A stretch of 14,241 bases of DNA from Candidatus Thalassarchaeaceae archaeon (GTDB lineage: Archaea; Thermoplasmatota; Poseidoniia; Poseidoniales; Thalassarchaeaceae): the NCBI GenBank assembly GCA_013329905.1, contig DUJH01000021.1, positions 12,112-26,352 of the forward strand, given 5' to 3'. Of the stretch, positions 1 to 6,620 are shown in pieces; the stretch's first letter is position 1, and each line of letters opens with the position of its first letter. Below the pieces are notes generated by a model. The model saw nothing but the letters and a program-made list of their open reading frames with translations, was not told the origin of the DNA and did no database searches. Made by a program: the position numbers and the translations under genes.

Positions 1-380
1 GCGCCAAGGAAGAATGTAGTCGGATTCAACAACCCCGTCGCACCAATCTCCTCCTTCATCAGTGTAACATCAACCGAATCGCCGAGCACAGCATAAGTTC
101 CCGCAATAATCGCAAACATACCGAGCCCCGAGATTATCGCTTCATTGCGAGATGACGAGTTAAGAGAATCGAGGCCAAGCAATTCTCGTAATGAGAAATT
201 GCTAGCCTCGACGCGATACAGCCAATAGATTGGAATCGCGATTATCCACAACTTCGCGAAAACGAAGAAAACCTGCCCAGCGAGTTCTGAGTCAGTCCAC
301 GAGTAAGCGAAGAGAATCGAGGTGGTGGGCATCAAAGAGACGAGAAACAAGGCCAGAAGGGCTTGCCTACGACGCTCCAT
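1..380 (-). CDS. CPBP-like (CAAX protease-type) membrane protein, N-terminal part
   Basis: The reading frame starts at ATG 380-378 and stays open past base 1, giving 126 codons of an unfinished protein. It opens with a basic stretch (MERRRQ), followed by hydrophobic segments at about residues 7-24 and 37-54 and a third near residues 91-107. The spacing of early helices separated by a polar loop (LRELLGL), with a further loop before the next helix, resembles the N-terminal region of CPBP-family intramembrane glutamic endopeptidases. The diagnostic EExxxR and later histidine motifs would lie beyond the window edge, so the family call is tentative. The in-frame stop upstream supports ATG 380; no clear Shine-Dalgarno sequence precedes it. 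It is divergent from the malate dehydrogenase gene, with 109 bases between the starts. It could equally be another polytopic membrane protein. Confidence 0.6.
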   Translation of the reverse strand, partial: MERRRQALLALFLVSLMPTTSILFAYSWTDSELAGQVFFVFAKLWIIAIPIYWLYRVEASNFSLRELLGLDSLNSSSRNEAIISGLGMFAIIAGTYAVLGDSVDVTLMKEEIGATGLLNPTTFFLG

Positions 381-453
381 GTACTCTGGTCGAACACGGC
401 ACAATTGAGTCTTGGGGCGTCATCAGCCGAACAAACGCCTCACCAAAGGCTAA

Positions 454-470
454 GGGTTGAATTCTAACCC
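454..470. repeat. Short inverted repeat in the divergent promoter region upstream of mdh
   Basis: A near-palindrome (GGGTT, then GAATTC at the centre, then AACCC) lies 20 bases ahead of the malate dehydrogenase start, inside the gap between two divergent genes. The arms are five base pairs plus a G-T wobble. It could be an operator for either gene or chance; no known consensus is recognised. Confidence 0.25.
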
Positions 471-489
471 CACCAATTGAGGAGAACTA

Positions 490-1464
490 ATGCGAACACC
501 GATACGAGTTGCTGTTACTGGAGCCGCAGGAAACATTGGATACGCCTTGTTGTGGCGAATCGCAAGTGGTGATTGCTTTGGAGCTAATCAGCCAGTAATT
601 CTACAGTTACTGGAAATCCCTCCTGGAATGCAACGACTCGATGGCGTGATTATGGAACTCAAGGACTCGGCGTTTCCGTTGGTACACGGCATTATCGGCA
701 CCGATAACCCAAAGATTGCGTTTAACGATGCCGAAGCGATATTCCTCGTTGGTTCACGGCCACGGACAAAAGACATGGATCGGGCTGACCTCGTTGCCGC
801 CAACGGACCCATCTTTGTAGGTCAAGGTAAGGCAATCGATGAAGTGGCTTCACGCGATGTCAAAGTGATCACAGTGGGCAACCCCTGCAATACCAATGCG
901 CTCATCGCCTCCGCTAACGCACCGGGTATTTCCTCTCGACAGTTTACCGCTATGACTCGCCTCGATCAGAACCGTGCAGTGGGCCTGTTGGCAGAGCGTG
1001 CCGGCGTCCCAGCCTCAAAAGTTCTAGACGTATTCATCTGGGGTAACCACTCCAATACGATGTACCCCGACCCGCGTTTTGGGACTGTCGACGGACGCTC
1101 AGCGACCGATTTGTTCGATAGCGATTGGCTTCAGGGCTCCTTCCTCGATACCGTATCTACTCGTGGAAAGGCGGTCATAATGGCTCGCGGTGCCTCTTCT
1201 GCCGCATCTGCTGCATCTGCTGCTGTGGATCACATGCGCGACTGGTGGAAAGGCTCGGACGGACGCATCGTGTCCGTCGCGCTCCCTTCGGAGGGCTGGT
1301 ATGGAGTGCCCGAGGGTCTTGTGTTTAGCTTCCCTTGTCGATGTGAGGGGGGAGAGGTGATTGTGGTGGATGACCTCCCCGTTGACGCGTTCGCACAAGC
1401 GAAGATTGACGAGAATGTCGCTGCCCTCCTTGAGGAGCGAGATGCAGTGAGTGAACTTTTGTAG
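490..1464 (+). CDS. mdh: NAD-dependent malate dehydrogenase, bacterial/cytosolic type
   Basis: This 324-residue protein should interconvert malate and oxaloacetate with NAD in the citric acid cycle in the cytoplasm. The Rossmann motif GAAGNIG is at residues 11-17, and the acidic residue E42 in LLEIP is typical of an NAD-preferring enzyme. Substrate-binding arginines R92 and R98 lie in the mobile loop (PRTKDMDR), N131 in NPCNTN, D159 and R162 in TRLDQNR, and the catalytic histidine H187 in WGNHSN. The segment ARGASSAASAA near residue 232 is also family-conserved. Length matches bacterial and cytosolic MDHs, whereas many archaea use an LDH-like MDH, so this lineage probably acquired a bacterial-type enzyme. 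The start is supported by GAGGAG at 479-484, five bases before ATG. The gene stands alone between a divergent membrane protein and a downstream Nudix gene. Confidence 0.95.
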   Translation: MRTPIRVAVTGAAGNIGYALLWRIASGDCFGANQPVILQLLEIPPGMQRLDGVIMELKDSAFPLVHGIIGTDNPKIAFNDAEAIFLVGSRPRTKDMDRADLVAANGPIFVGQGKAIDEVASRDVKVITVGNPCNTNALIASANAPGISSRQFTAMTRLDQNRAVGLLAERAGVPASKVLDVFIWGNHSNTMYPDPRFGTVDGRSATDLFDSDWLQGSFLDTVSTRGKAVIMARGASSAASAASAAVDHMRDWWKGSDGRIVSVALPSEGWYGVPEGLVFSFPCRCEGGEVIVVDDLPVDAFAQAKIDENVAALLEERDAVSELL

Positions 1465-1489
1465 ATACGAGTGTCACGAAGCCGCTCTA

Positions 1490-1514
1490 AAATATCGAAT
1501 TGCTTGTGATATTT
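1490..1514. repeat. AT-rich inverted repeat between mdh and the Nudix gene
   Basis: AAATATC at 1490-1496 is repeated inverted as GATATTT at 1508-1514, with 11 bases between. It lies 26 bases after the mdh stop and about 42 bases before the Nudix start, so it could be a weak terminator hairpin or an operator. There is no long T-tract after it. Confidence 0.3.
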
Positions 1515-1555
1515 AGCCGTCGGATTCATCGCCTTTACTACACCCGCTATGATTG

Positions 1556-2317
1556 ATGAGTAACACTCGCCGTCACATTCACCTCGAACACGACGGTAAA
1601 TTGCTACTAGTCGATTTAGATGGTGGCGGACCAGCAATCCCTCAAATGGGAAGAAAAGGAGATGGAGGATTCTCAATTCGACTACCAACCCCAGAAGAAG
1701 CAACAGAGATGGGGTTGACTTGGAAAGCAAAGCGCACCAATCGGTTTAGGTTAGGCCAAGAAATGCATGAGGTAATCGTAGCAACACCAGAAATTCCTTG
1801 GCCAGGAGAATGGGCTTGGAAGGATGCGGTAATCAGCGACAGTGAAGTTGACCCGGTGGCGAGAGAATCTGTCTATCGAACACTTCACAGAGTAGTAAGC
1901 AAAGTCGTCGTAATCAACCCACGAAATGAAGTACTGATGGGTAAAGTCACGCGGGGATTCTTCACCGGTTGTTGGACGCTTCCAGGCGGCTTTGTCGATT
2001 ATGATGAACACCCACGTGTAGGAGCCGAACGCGAGGCGCTCGAAGAACTTGGAATCAATATCAGAATTGCTGACCCACTTGGAGAAAGCAGTCGAGGAAG
2101 TGAAGGGGAAGGGACACCAATTGTGAGGCAGGAAATCTTCACGCCTGACGGAATCTGTTGGCTATCGTTCACCTATCGTTGCGAAGCAGACATCGCAGCA
2201 GAAGATATCGTGCCGAAGGATGATGAGATCGAAGAGGCACGCTGGTTCACTAAAGAAGAGGCACTCCAAGTCGCAGTCTCTCTTTTCGACATCGAAGCAA
2301 TCCAGAAATTCCTCTGA
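1556..2317 (+). CDS. Nudix hydrolase with an N-terminal extension of about 110 residues
   Basis: Counting from ATG 1556, the protein is 253 residues. A complete Nudix box (G x5 E x7 RE x2 EE x GU) runs from G145 to I167, with R159, E160, E163 and E164 as the expected metal-binding helix. The Nudix fold starts near residue 112 (RVVSKVVVINPRNEVLMG) and ends at the C-terminus, so it should cleave a nucleoside diphosphate linked to another group; the substrate cannot be told from sequence. The first 110 residues are rich in charged and aromatic residues, contain no transmembrane segment, and match nothing I recognise; they carry no CxxC pair, so this is not NudC-like. A TTG codon at 1553 is directly upstream, but ATG is preferred. 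No Shine-Dalgarno sequence is visible, so a leaderless transcript is likely. Confidence 0.88.
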   Translation: MSNTRRHIHLEHDGKLLLVDLDGGGPAIPQMGRKGDGGFSIRLPTPEEATEMGLTWKAKRTNRFRLGQEMHEVIVATPEIPWPGEWAWKDAVISDSEVDPVARESVYRTLHRVVSKVVVINPRNEVLMGKVTRGFFTGCWTLPGGFVDYDEHPRVGAEREALEELGINIRIADPLGESSRGSEGEGTPIVRQEIFTPDGICWLSFTYRCEADIAAEDIVPKDDEIEEARWFTKEEALQVAVSLFDIEAIQKFL

Positions 2318-2351
2318 TTATGATTTAGCATTCGCCGTTGGAATCATTTGG

Positions 2352-2429
2352 TGGTGGGCCCGCCAGGATTCGAACCTGGGTCAAATCGTCCCAAACGATC
2401 TAGCATAGACCAGACTAACCCACGGGCCC
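2352..2429 (-). tRNA. tRNA-Pro (anticodon UGG), CCA encoded
   Basis: Read on the minus strand, the acceptor arms GGGCCCG (2429-2423) and CGGGCCC (2362-2356) pair fully. The T arm is CCAGG-TTCGAAT-CCTGG. The anticodon stem GATCG/CGATT closes the loop TTTGGGA, placing TGG at positions 34-36, followed by G37 as expected for proline. The discriminator is A (2355), and the next three bases are CCA, so the 3' end is genomically encoded. The D arm is the least regular part, with weak pairing near positions 12-13. No intron is present. It lies 36 bases downstream of the zinc-ribbon gene on the same strand. Confidence 0.95.
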
Positions 2430-2453
2430 TGAGTAATTCGGCGACCTGCGCTG

Positions 2454-2461
2454 CCCTTATG
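2454..2461 (-). promoter_or_regulatory. Possible TATA box of tRNA-Pro
   Basis: On the minus strand the sequence CATAAGG is centred about 28 bases upstream of the tRNA 5' end, the usual distance for an archaeal TATA box. No other AT-rich element lies in this 36-base gap. Assignment is by position only. Confidence 0.4.
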
Positions 2462-2465
2462 GAGT

Positions 2466-2888
2466 TCACGCTAACCACCTCCACTGCTCTTGCCCTGAAC
2501 GGTGAACCACACCTTCTTCCTCAGCGGAACCGACTACTTGTTCTGCTGTTGGCTCTGTGATACCCTCGGCCGCTAAATTGTCTCGGAGCCGGGCGATGGT
2601 AAGGACTCCCTGGGCATCGGTTGAATCACGGAGTATACGGTGAATTGTATTGACGCCAGCACGTTCGCGAGTTGCTTCTCGGCGTTGACTCTCCTTTTTC
2701 ACCTTAGATTCGACTTCAGCGCGAATTTCTGTAGGAAGATTGGCTGTTGCTACGGCTTGGGCTAGTCGTGCGGAATCGGAGAAGACTGCTGTTGTGGTAA
2801 TCTTATCTGACTCGCCACAACGACTGCATGAGACTCTGGCTCCTTGGCGGGCACCAAATGAATGGCCGCACTTGCAATTGAGCAACAT
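2466..2888 (-). CDS. Zinc-ribbon protein with a C-terminal winged-helix-like region, unknown function
   Basis: Starting at ATG 2888-2886, the protein is 140 residues. Four cysteines at C5, C7, C21 and C24 (CKC...CSRC) form a compact zinc ribbon at the very N-terminus. A basic, charged helical linker follows at about 55-78 (EVESKVKKESQRREATRER). Residues 80-140 alternate helix-like stretches and end in a hydrophobic-aromatic strand (WRWLA), which resembles a winged helix. A nucleic-acid-binding role, perhaps in transcription, is an inference. The layout recalls small archaeal zinc-ribbon proteins of unknown function (DUF5817-like), from memory only. The start was chosen because GGAG lies nine bases upstream and the zinc ribbon begins at once. 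ATG 2903 or TTG 2930 would add 5 or 14 residues without a better ribosome site. The gene is divergent from a small membrane protein and upstream of tRNA-Pro. Confidence 0.7.
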   Translation of the reverse strand: MLLNCKCGHSFGARQGARVSCSRCGESDKITTTAVFSDSARLAQAVATANLPTEIRAEVESKVKKESQRREATRERAGVNTIHRILRDSTDAQGVLTIARLRDNLAAEGITEPTAEQVVGSAEEEGVVHRSGQEQWRWLA

Positions 2889-2997
2889 CCAGTTCGACTC
2901 CATGCGGCGGTGTTTGCAGACGCGGTTCAAGAGGTTGTCCGAAGGGTAGGCTTGGTCAAAGAGGGAGGTATGTTGTGTTGAGGAGGGCCATCCTAAT

Positions 2998-3303
2998 TTG
3001 TGGGGTGGTAAGACGGGAGGTGTGGTTCAGGCGCGCGTGGTCATTGGCTGGTTAGCCTTCGCAATACTGATTGGGCTCTCGGTGACGCGCCTGATTAGCG
3101 ATGGTGAGCTGACTCTTGAGGTCTGGATCTACCTTCTGTTGATGCCTGCTGCTCTGGCATCGGCGATGACTCCGGACTCGTTTTGGAATCGATCTGGTGC
3201 TGAACCTGTTGAATTGGTCGAGGATGAGGAAGAAGTCGACGTTGTAGGAACAAAAGATGCACCTGACCCAGTCGAGGACGGCTTCGATGTGCCGGTGCTC
3301 TGA
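2998..3303 (+). CDS. Small two-helix membrane protein with an acidic tail, unknown
   Basis: This is a 101-residue protein with two hydrophobic segments at about residues 14-33 (VVIGWLAFAILIGL) and 41-57 (VWIYLLLMPAALASA). The C-terminal 35 residues are strongly acidic (ELVEDEEEVDVV and more) and probably disordered. The start is TTG 2998, with GAGGAGG at 2980-2986 about ten bases upstream; an internal GTG would give a slightly shorter form. No family is recognised. The gene converges on fttA, and an inverted repeat fills the gap. Reading on the opposite strand gives proline/arginine-rich shadows, so this frame is preferred. Confidence 0.6.
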   Translation: MWGGKTGGVVQARVVIGWLAFAILIGLSVTRLISDGELTLEVWIYLLLMPAALASAMTPDSFWNRSGAEPVELVEDEEEVDVVGTKDAPDPVEDGFDVPVL

Positions 3304-3317
3304 GTCCCCTAGACCTG

Positions 3318-3359
3318 TTGGCTCTTGCAACGGTGCACTGCAACGGCTTGAAGAGCCAA
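3318..3359. terminator. Inverted repeat between convergent genes, probable bidirectional terminator
   Basis: TTGGCTCTT (3318-3326) and AAGAGCCAA (3351-3359) form a perfect nine-base-pair stem around a 24-base loop. The loop holds two copies of GCAACGG. The repeat sits 15 bases after the stop of the small membrane protein and 5 bases beyond the fttA stop on the other strand. There is only a short T-rich stretch (TTTGTT) on the plus side, so transcript 3'-end formation or mRNA 3'-end protection are both possible. Confidence 0.5.
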
Positions 3360-3364
3360 TTTGT

Positions 3365-5284
3365 TCACTTCAAACGCAGAGTCTCGAGGTTCGCGGGCGC
3401 ATAGGTCTGAACACGGAATTCGTCACGAAGGCCTTGGCGGAATGCATTGCAGGTCTTCGGGTCCCCGTGATGACAGATGATCTTGCGTGGGATTGGGTTT
3501 AGCGCCTTGACGTAATCCATGAGTTGGCGTCGGTCGGAGTGGCCGCTGAAACCGTCAATAGTTACCACATTGCAAGAGATCGGTACCATGTGAGTCTTGC
3601 CTTTGTCCATCAATGGGACCTCGGCGTGTCCTTGTTGTAGGCGTCGGCCGAGTGTGCCTGAGGCTTGGTAGCCGACGAAACAGAGTGTGTTATTGGTCTC
3701 GGGAGCCCAGTGCTTGAAGTACTCGATTATGGGGCCGCCGGTCATCATCCCTGAGGTTGCAAGAACGATGCATGGAGATGGGTCGTAGAGCAGTGATTCC
3801 CGTTGCTCTCGGCTCTCTACTTGGCGGAACCAACTCGAGTTGAACGGGTTATCTTCGCCACCCCTCAGAACCTTTGAGCGAAGATCGCGATTTAGGAAAT
3901 CAGGATGGCTGGCATGAATTGCAGTGGCTTCAGAGATCATCCCATCAAGCCAAACAGTGACTGGCTTAACTTCTCCAGACTTGAACAGCTGGTCGATGGC
4001 AATCATCACTTCCTGTGATCGTCCCACTGCGAATACAGGACAGAAGATTTTGCCACCGCGAGACAGTGCTAATTTGATTAAATCCTGCAATTCTTGAGTT
4101 GCATCCTGTCGATTTGGTTGGAAATCCTGAGCACCACCATAAGTCGATTCGATGACGAGAGTCTCAACCTTGGGGAAGCGAACGGTCGCTGCATCGAAGA
4201 GCCATGACCGCTCGTATTTGATATCGCCAGAGAATAGTAATCGGTGTTCGGAATTTCCTTCTCCAATTTGCATGTAAACACTCGAAGAGCCAAGGATATG
4301 TCCAGCGTTTTCTAGGGTTATTTTGACGTCTGGAGCGATGTCGGTTTTGTCACCCCAGCGAATATCGACAACGTGTTTGATACACTCTTGGATATCAGCT
4401 TTGGAATAAGGTGGATCTACGCCCTCAGCCTGAGCGACCTTGATGTAATCCAACTGCAACAAAGTCATCAAATCTCTCGTAGGAGGCGTGCAGTACACTG
4501 GTCCTCTGTAGCCGTAGCGGAATAGAACCGGCAACATTGCGATATGATCGACGTGTGCATGCGTGAGGACAATTGCATCGAGATTGTCGAGGGGAAGCAG
4601 TTCAGGGGCGTTGAAAAAGGGCTGGACCTCGCTGCGATTCATTGTTGGCTTTGCTCCACAATCAACCAACACTCGGGACTCATTTGTCGTGACAAGATGC
4701 ATGGCTCTCCCAACCTCACGGTACGATCCCAAGGCGGTGAGTCGAGCCCAGGACTCGCCCGCACGCTTTGGACGGTAGATTCGAGTTCCGAACTTACGCA
4801 GGAGTGATTTTCGCTCATCGGCGAGTTCCTTGCGATAGCGGCGGATATCGTGCTGGGTTCGACTCTCGAATGCAGGGGCGCGTTCAACCGAAATGAGCCA
4901 GCCGACTTCGTCCCTGAGATTCTTGATGTTGATTCCCTTTGGACCTACGGCGGCGGCTGGATCGTCACATTCTAGGATGACCTCGGAGAGAGCGGGGTCA
5001 ATCCAGACGTTGCGGACTTCAGCCTCTGGAGGAATAATTTCAGTGACTTTCTGGCGCACAGTCTCCTCATCGGCAAGGATGTCAGGGTGCGGACGAATGA
5101 TGACTCGGCGCTTGATATTCTTAGCAATCTTCACGGTCAAAGATTGACCTCCAGGGGCACTGAAAGCATCAGGCTGCTTGGTGATTATGGCTATCGACCC
5201 CGCTTCGATATCGACCTCATAGTCAATATCTTCTGGTATCAATTTCGATACTCTCTGTTTCACTTCTGACAATGTCAATCTCAT
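3365..5284 (-). CDS. fttA: FttA/aCPSF1: KH-domain beta-CASP ribonuclease and transcription terminator
   Basis: This 639-residue protein is the archaeal homologue of the cleavage factor CPSF73, which in methanogens cuts nascent RNA and ends transcription. Two KH-like RNA-binding domains occupy about residues 1-145, with the second carrying GPKG at 114-117. The metallo-beta-lactamase core has the zinc motif THAHVDH (H242, H244, D246, H247), H329 in AGHILGSS and D354 in FSGD. The beta-CASP part has motif A E379 in ESTYG, motif B H582 in GFSGHSD and motif C H606 in HHGDP. All catalytic positions are present and length is normal for the family, including the conserved C-terminal tail (NLETLRL) linked to dimerisation. 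ATG 5284 follows GAGGTGG at a six-base distance. It lies downstream of psmB on the same strand across an 84-base gap of inverted repeats, so co-transcription is likely. Confidence 0.97.
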   Translation of the reverse strand: MRLTLSEVKQRVSKLIPEDIDYEVDIEAGSIAIITKQPDAFSAPGGQSLTVKIAKNIKRRVIIRPHPDILADEETVRQKVTEIIPPEAEVRNVWIDPALSEVILECDDPAAAVGPKGINIKNLRDEVGWLISVERAPAFESRTQHDIRRYRKELADERKSLLRKFGTRIYRPKRAGESWARLTALGSYREVGRAMHLVTTNESRVLVDCGAKPTMNRSEVQPFFNAPELLPLDNLDAIVLTHAHVDHIAMLPVLFRYGYRGPVYCTPPTRDLMTLLQLDYIKVAQAEGVDPPYSKADIQECIKHVVDIRWGDKTDIAPDVKITLENAGHILGSSSVYMQIGEGNSEHRLLFSGDIKYERSWLFDAATVRFPKVETLVIESTYGGAQDFQPNRQDATQELQDLIKLALSRGGKIFCPVFAVGRSQEVMIAIDQLFKSGEVKPVTVWLDGMISEATAIHASHPDFLNRDLRSKVLRGGEDNPFNSSWFRQVESREQRESLLYDPSPCIVLATSGMMTGGPIIEYFKHWAPETNNTLCFVGYQASGTLGRRLQQGHAEVPLMDKGKTHMVPISCNVVTIDGFSGHSDRRQLMDYVKALNPIPRKIICHHGDPKTCNAFRQGLRDEFRVQTYAPANLETLRLK

Positions 5285-5287
5285 TCA

Positions 5288-5296
5288 AACCACCTC
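5288..5296 (-). promoter_or_regulatory. Ribosome binding site of fttA, complementary to an upstream anti-SD
   Basis: On the minus strand GAGGTGGTT lies just before the fttA ATG. It pairs in eight of nine positions with AACCTCCTC at 5345-5337 of the same leader, which overlaps the 5' arm of the hairpin at 5326-5341. Sequestration of this site is therefore possible. Confidence 0.55.
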
Positions 5297-5303
5297 ACAA
5301 GAG

Positions 5304-5366
5304 GAACTCCACCCTCGGCCTAAATTCCTCTTGAAAGAGGAGGTTCGGCACGAAGCCGTGGAGTTC
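5304..5366 (-). promoter_or_regulatory. Structured leader of fttA: three nested inverted repeats
   Basis: On the minus strand the psmB stop is followed two bases later by GAACTCCAC (5366-5358), which pairs perfectly with GTGGAGTTC (5312-5304). Inside this nine-base-pair outer stem are two hairpins. One is CGGC-TTCGT-GCCG (5358-5346), which shares base 5358 with the outer stem. The other is TCCTCTT-TC-AAGAGGA (5341-5326), where the loop is effectively four bases. The layout is that of a three-way junction directly ahead of the fttA ribosome site. Whether it folds, and what it senses if anything, is inference; it matches no riboswitch class I know. It may also be a processing or termination signal between psmB and fttA. 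Confidence 0.5.
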
Positions 5367-5368
5367 GA

Positions 5369-5995
5369 TTACAGGTTAGAGAGCAAGGTAGCGACCTCAC
5401 TCTCGGACAATAGCTGGAAGCCCTTGTCTTTGGTTATAACGGCCAAATCCATTCCGTTTCCGCTAGCAGCATCACGCTGCGCGGAAGCCAGAAGAGCCTT
5501 GGCAGCGACCTTGAGGGCTTGATTTTGAGTCATTCCGTGCTTATACTGGTCTTCAAGGACACCATACATGTACGGACTGCCCGATCCGGTGGCGCAGTAG
5601 GCGTCCGGAATCGAGCCGCCAGCGGAATCGATGGAATAGACGCTAGGACCGTCTTCATCGGTTCCGACGATTAGGAGTTGGACGTAATGCGGGCGGCCAA
5701 CTAGGATGTTTGCAGTAAGTGTGGCTGCCCCACGAACGGTCATCGGAGTGTTGCGCTTCAGTTCATACAACCGCAATTCGGCTGCGAGTGTGCGAGAGAG
5801 TGACTGAGCGTGTCCGACAAGCCCTGCAGTAGTCAACGCGACGTTCTCAGATATCTTGAACAACTTTTGAACACTCTTGTTGGCGATGAAGTGTCCCATA
5901 GTCGCTCGATGATCGGCACCGACTACTACACCACCATCGAAGGTGATGCCTATGGTGCTGGTTCCGGTCTTGAGGACGTTTGCTTCGGCATTCAT
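5369..5995 (-). CDS. psmB: Proteasome beta subunit (20S core, catalytic)
   Basis: From ATG 5995 the protein has 208 residues. It forms the catalytic inner rings of the 20S proteasome. The propeptide of 11 residues ends in KTG, and autocleavage before T12 exposes the nucleophile (TSTIG). Counting T12 as mature Thr1, the catalytic Asp17 is D28, Lys33 is K44, and Ser129 is S140 in GSGSP; the RDAASG motif is at residues 174-179. A longer TTG start at 6031 would add 12 residues, but the ATG gives a propeptide very like that of Thermoplasma (short, ending TG before Thr), so it is preferred. No Shine-Dalgarno sequence precedes the ATG, suggesting a leaderless message. The alpha subunit is not in the window. 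fttA follows on the same strand, and sepF diverges upstream. Confidence 0.96.
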   Translation of the reverse strand: MNAEANVLKTGTSTIGITFDGGVVVGADHRATMGHFIANKSVQKLFKISENVALTTAGLVGHAQSLSRTLAAELRLYELKRNTPMTVRGAATLTANILVGRPHYVQLLIVGTDEDGPSVYSIDSAGGSIPDAYCATGSGSPYMYGVLEDQYKHGMTQNQALKVAAKALLASAQRDAASGNGMDLAVITKDKGFQLLSESEVATLLSNL

Positions 5996-6158
5996 GTAAT
6001 CGACCGCACGGAGAGTTCCCTGCGAATACAACTCGAGTTCGGCCCCTTATCAATCCGACGGGGGGCCACGGAGCCAACCTTGCTAAACTCTGCTTACTCT
6101 GCTTGGCTGGGTTTCTCCGAAACGCGTGAGACCCTTGCGATTTGCATTCTGATACACA

Positions 6159-6611
6159 ATGTGGACCGTATTGCTCAAAGAGCGTGGGACTCCGGATGTG
6201 AGTATGGCCAAGGAGTCGCGCCCCGAGCCGAGGTGGATTGAGATGCCGAGCCTGCCCGCTCAGGCATCGACAGCAACCATCGAAGCCGGTCAGGACTATC
6301 ACGACCTTGGAGAGTTGTACGCAGACGCTCCTGTGGCCAGGGGCGTTGGAGATGTGTTAGTCCACCGTGCTGTGCTCGACGACATAACTGGTATCCCCGG
6401 AATTCTTGATTGGTTATCGGATGGAGACATCGTAATTCTCGAAATGAGCCGATTATTGACGGCCGAGACTGAATTAAAGATGGCCGTCGACAAAATTCAA
6501 TCATTTGTAGAGGCAGATATGGCTGGAGAAGTCATCAGATTAGGACAATCAAGACTGCTGCTGCTGCCCTCCACCTTCGATATTTCCGAGGGCGAGTCAT
6601 TCGCTTACTGA
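6159..6611 (+). CDS. sepF: SepF-family cell division protein (FtsZ membrane anchor)
   Basis: This 150-residue protein ends in a SepF domain at about residues 64-143. Recognisable family features are the strand-helix start (VLVHRAVLDDITGI), the turn DGDIVILEMSRL, the dimer helix (AVDKIQSFVEADMAGEV), and the terminal strand with LGQSRLLLLPS. In archaea SepF dimers tether FtsZ filaments to the membrane through an N-terminal amphipathic segment. Here the first nine residues (MWTVLLKER) could play that role if ATG 6159 is the start; starting at ATG 6204 (MAKESRPEP) would remove it. The segment at about 17-60 is proline-rich then acidic, and looks like a linker. Neither ATG has a convincing Shine-Dalgarno sequence. 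zpr1 follows nine bases after the stop, and psmB diverges upstream. No ftsZ is in the window. Confidence 0.85.
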   Translation: MWTVLLKERGTPDVSMAKESRPEPRWIEMPSLPAQASTATIEAGQDYHDLGELYADAPVARGVGDVLVHRAVLDDITGIPGILDWLSDGDIVILEMSRLLTAETELKMAVDKIQSFVEADMAGEVIRLGQSRLLLLPSTFDISEGESFAY

Positions 6612-6620
6612 GGTGAGGGA

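Noticed and set aside
230..460. 76-codon plus-strand frame at the left edge
   Set aside because: It is antisense to the CPBP-like membrane gene and Arg/Ser-rich without a plausible start site.
1204..1221. Tandem copies of GCATCTGCT in mdh
   Set aside because: They encode the conserved ASSAASAA stretch of malate dehydrogenases; the repeat follows from protein sequence.
1230..1730. 166-codon minus-strand frame across the mdh end and Nudix start
   Set aside because: It crosses two well-supported genes, is rich in Ser/Arg, and shows no domain; it is a shadow of their codon pattern.
2348..2560. Short plus-strand frame with a PGFEPGS-type peptide over the tRNA
   Set aside because: It is the well-known false protein made by translating the complement of a tRNA T arm; the tRNA explains the sequence.
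6041..6067. Inverted repeat GGCCCC/GGGGCC between psmB and sepF
   Set aside because: Only six base pairs with a 15-base loop and no conserved flanks; likely chance.
5847..6302. 151-codon minus-strand frame upstream of psmB
   Set aside because: It overlaps psmB in another frame and sepF on the other strand, and its composition is Arg/His/Cys-rich as in shadow frames.
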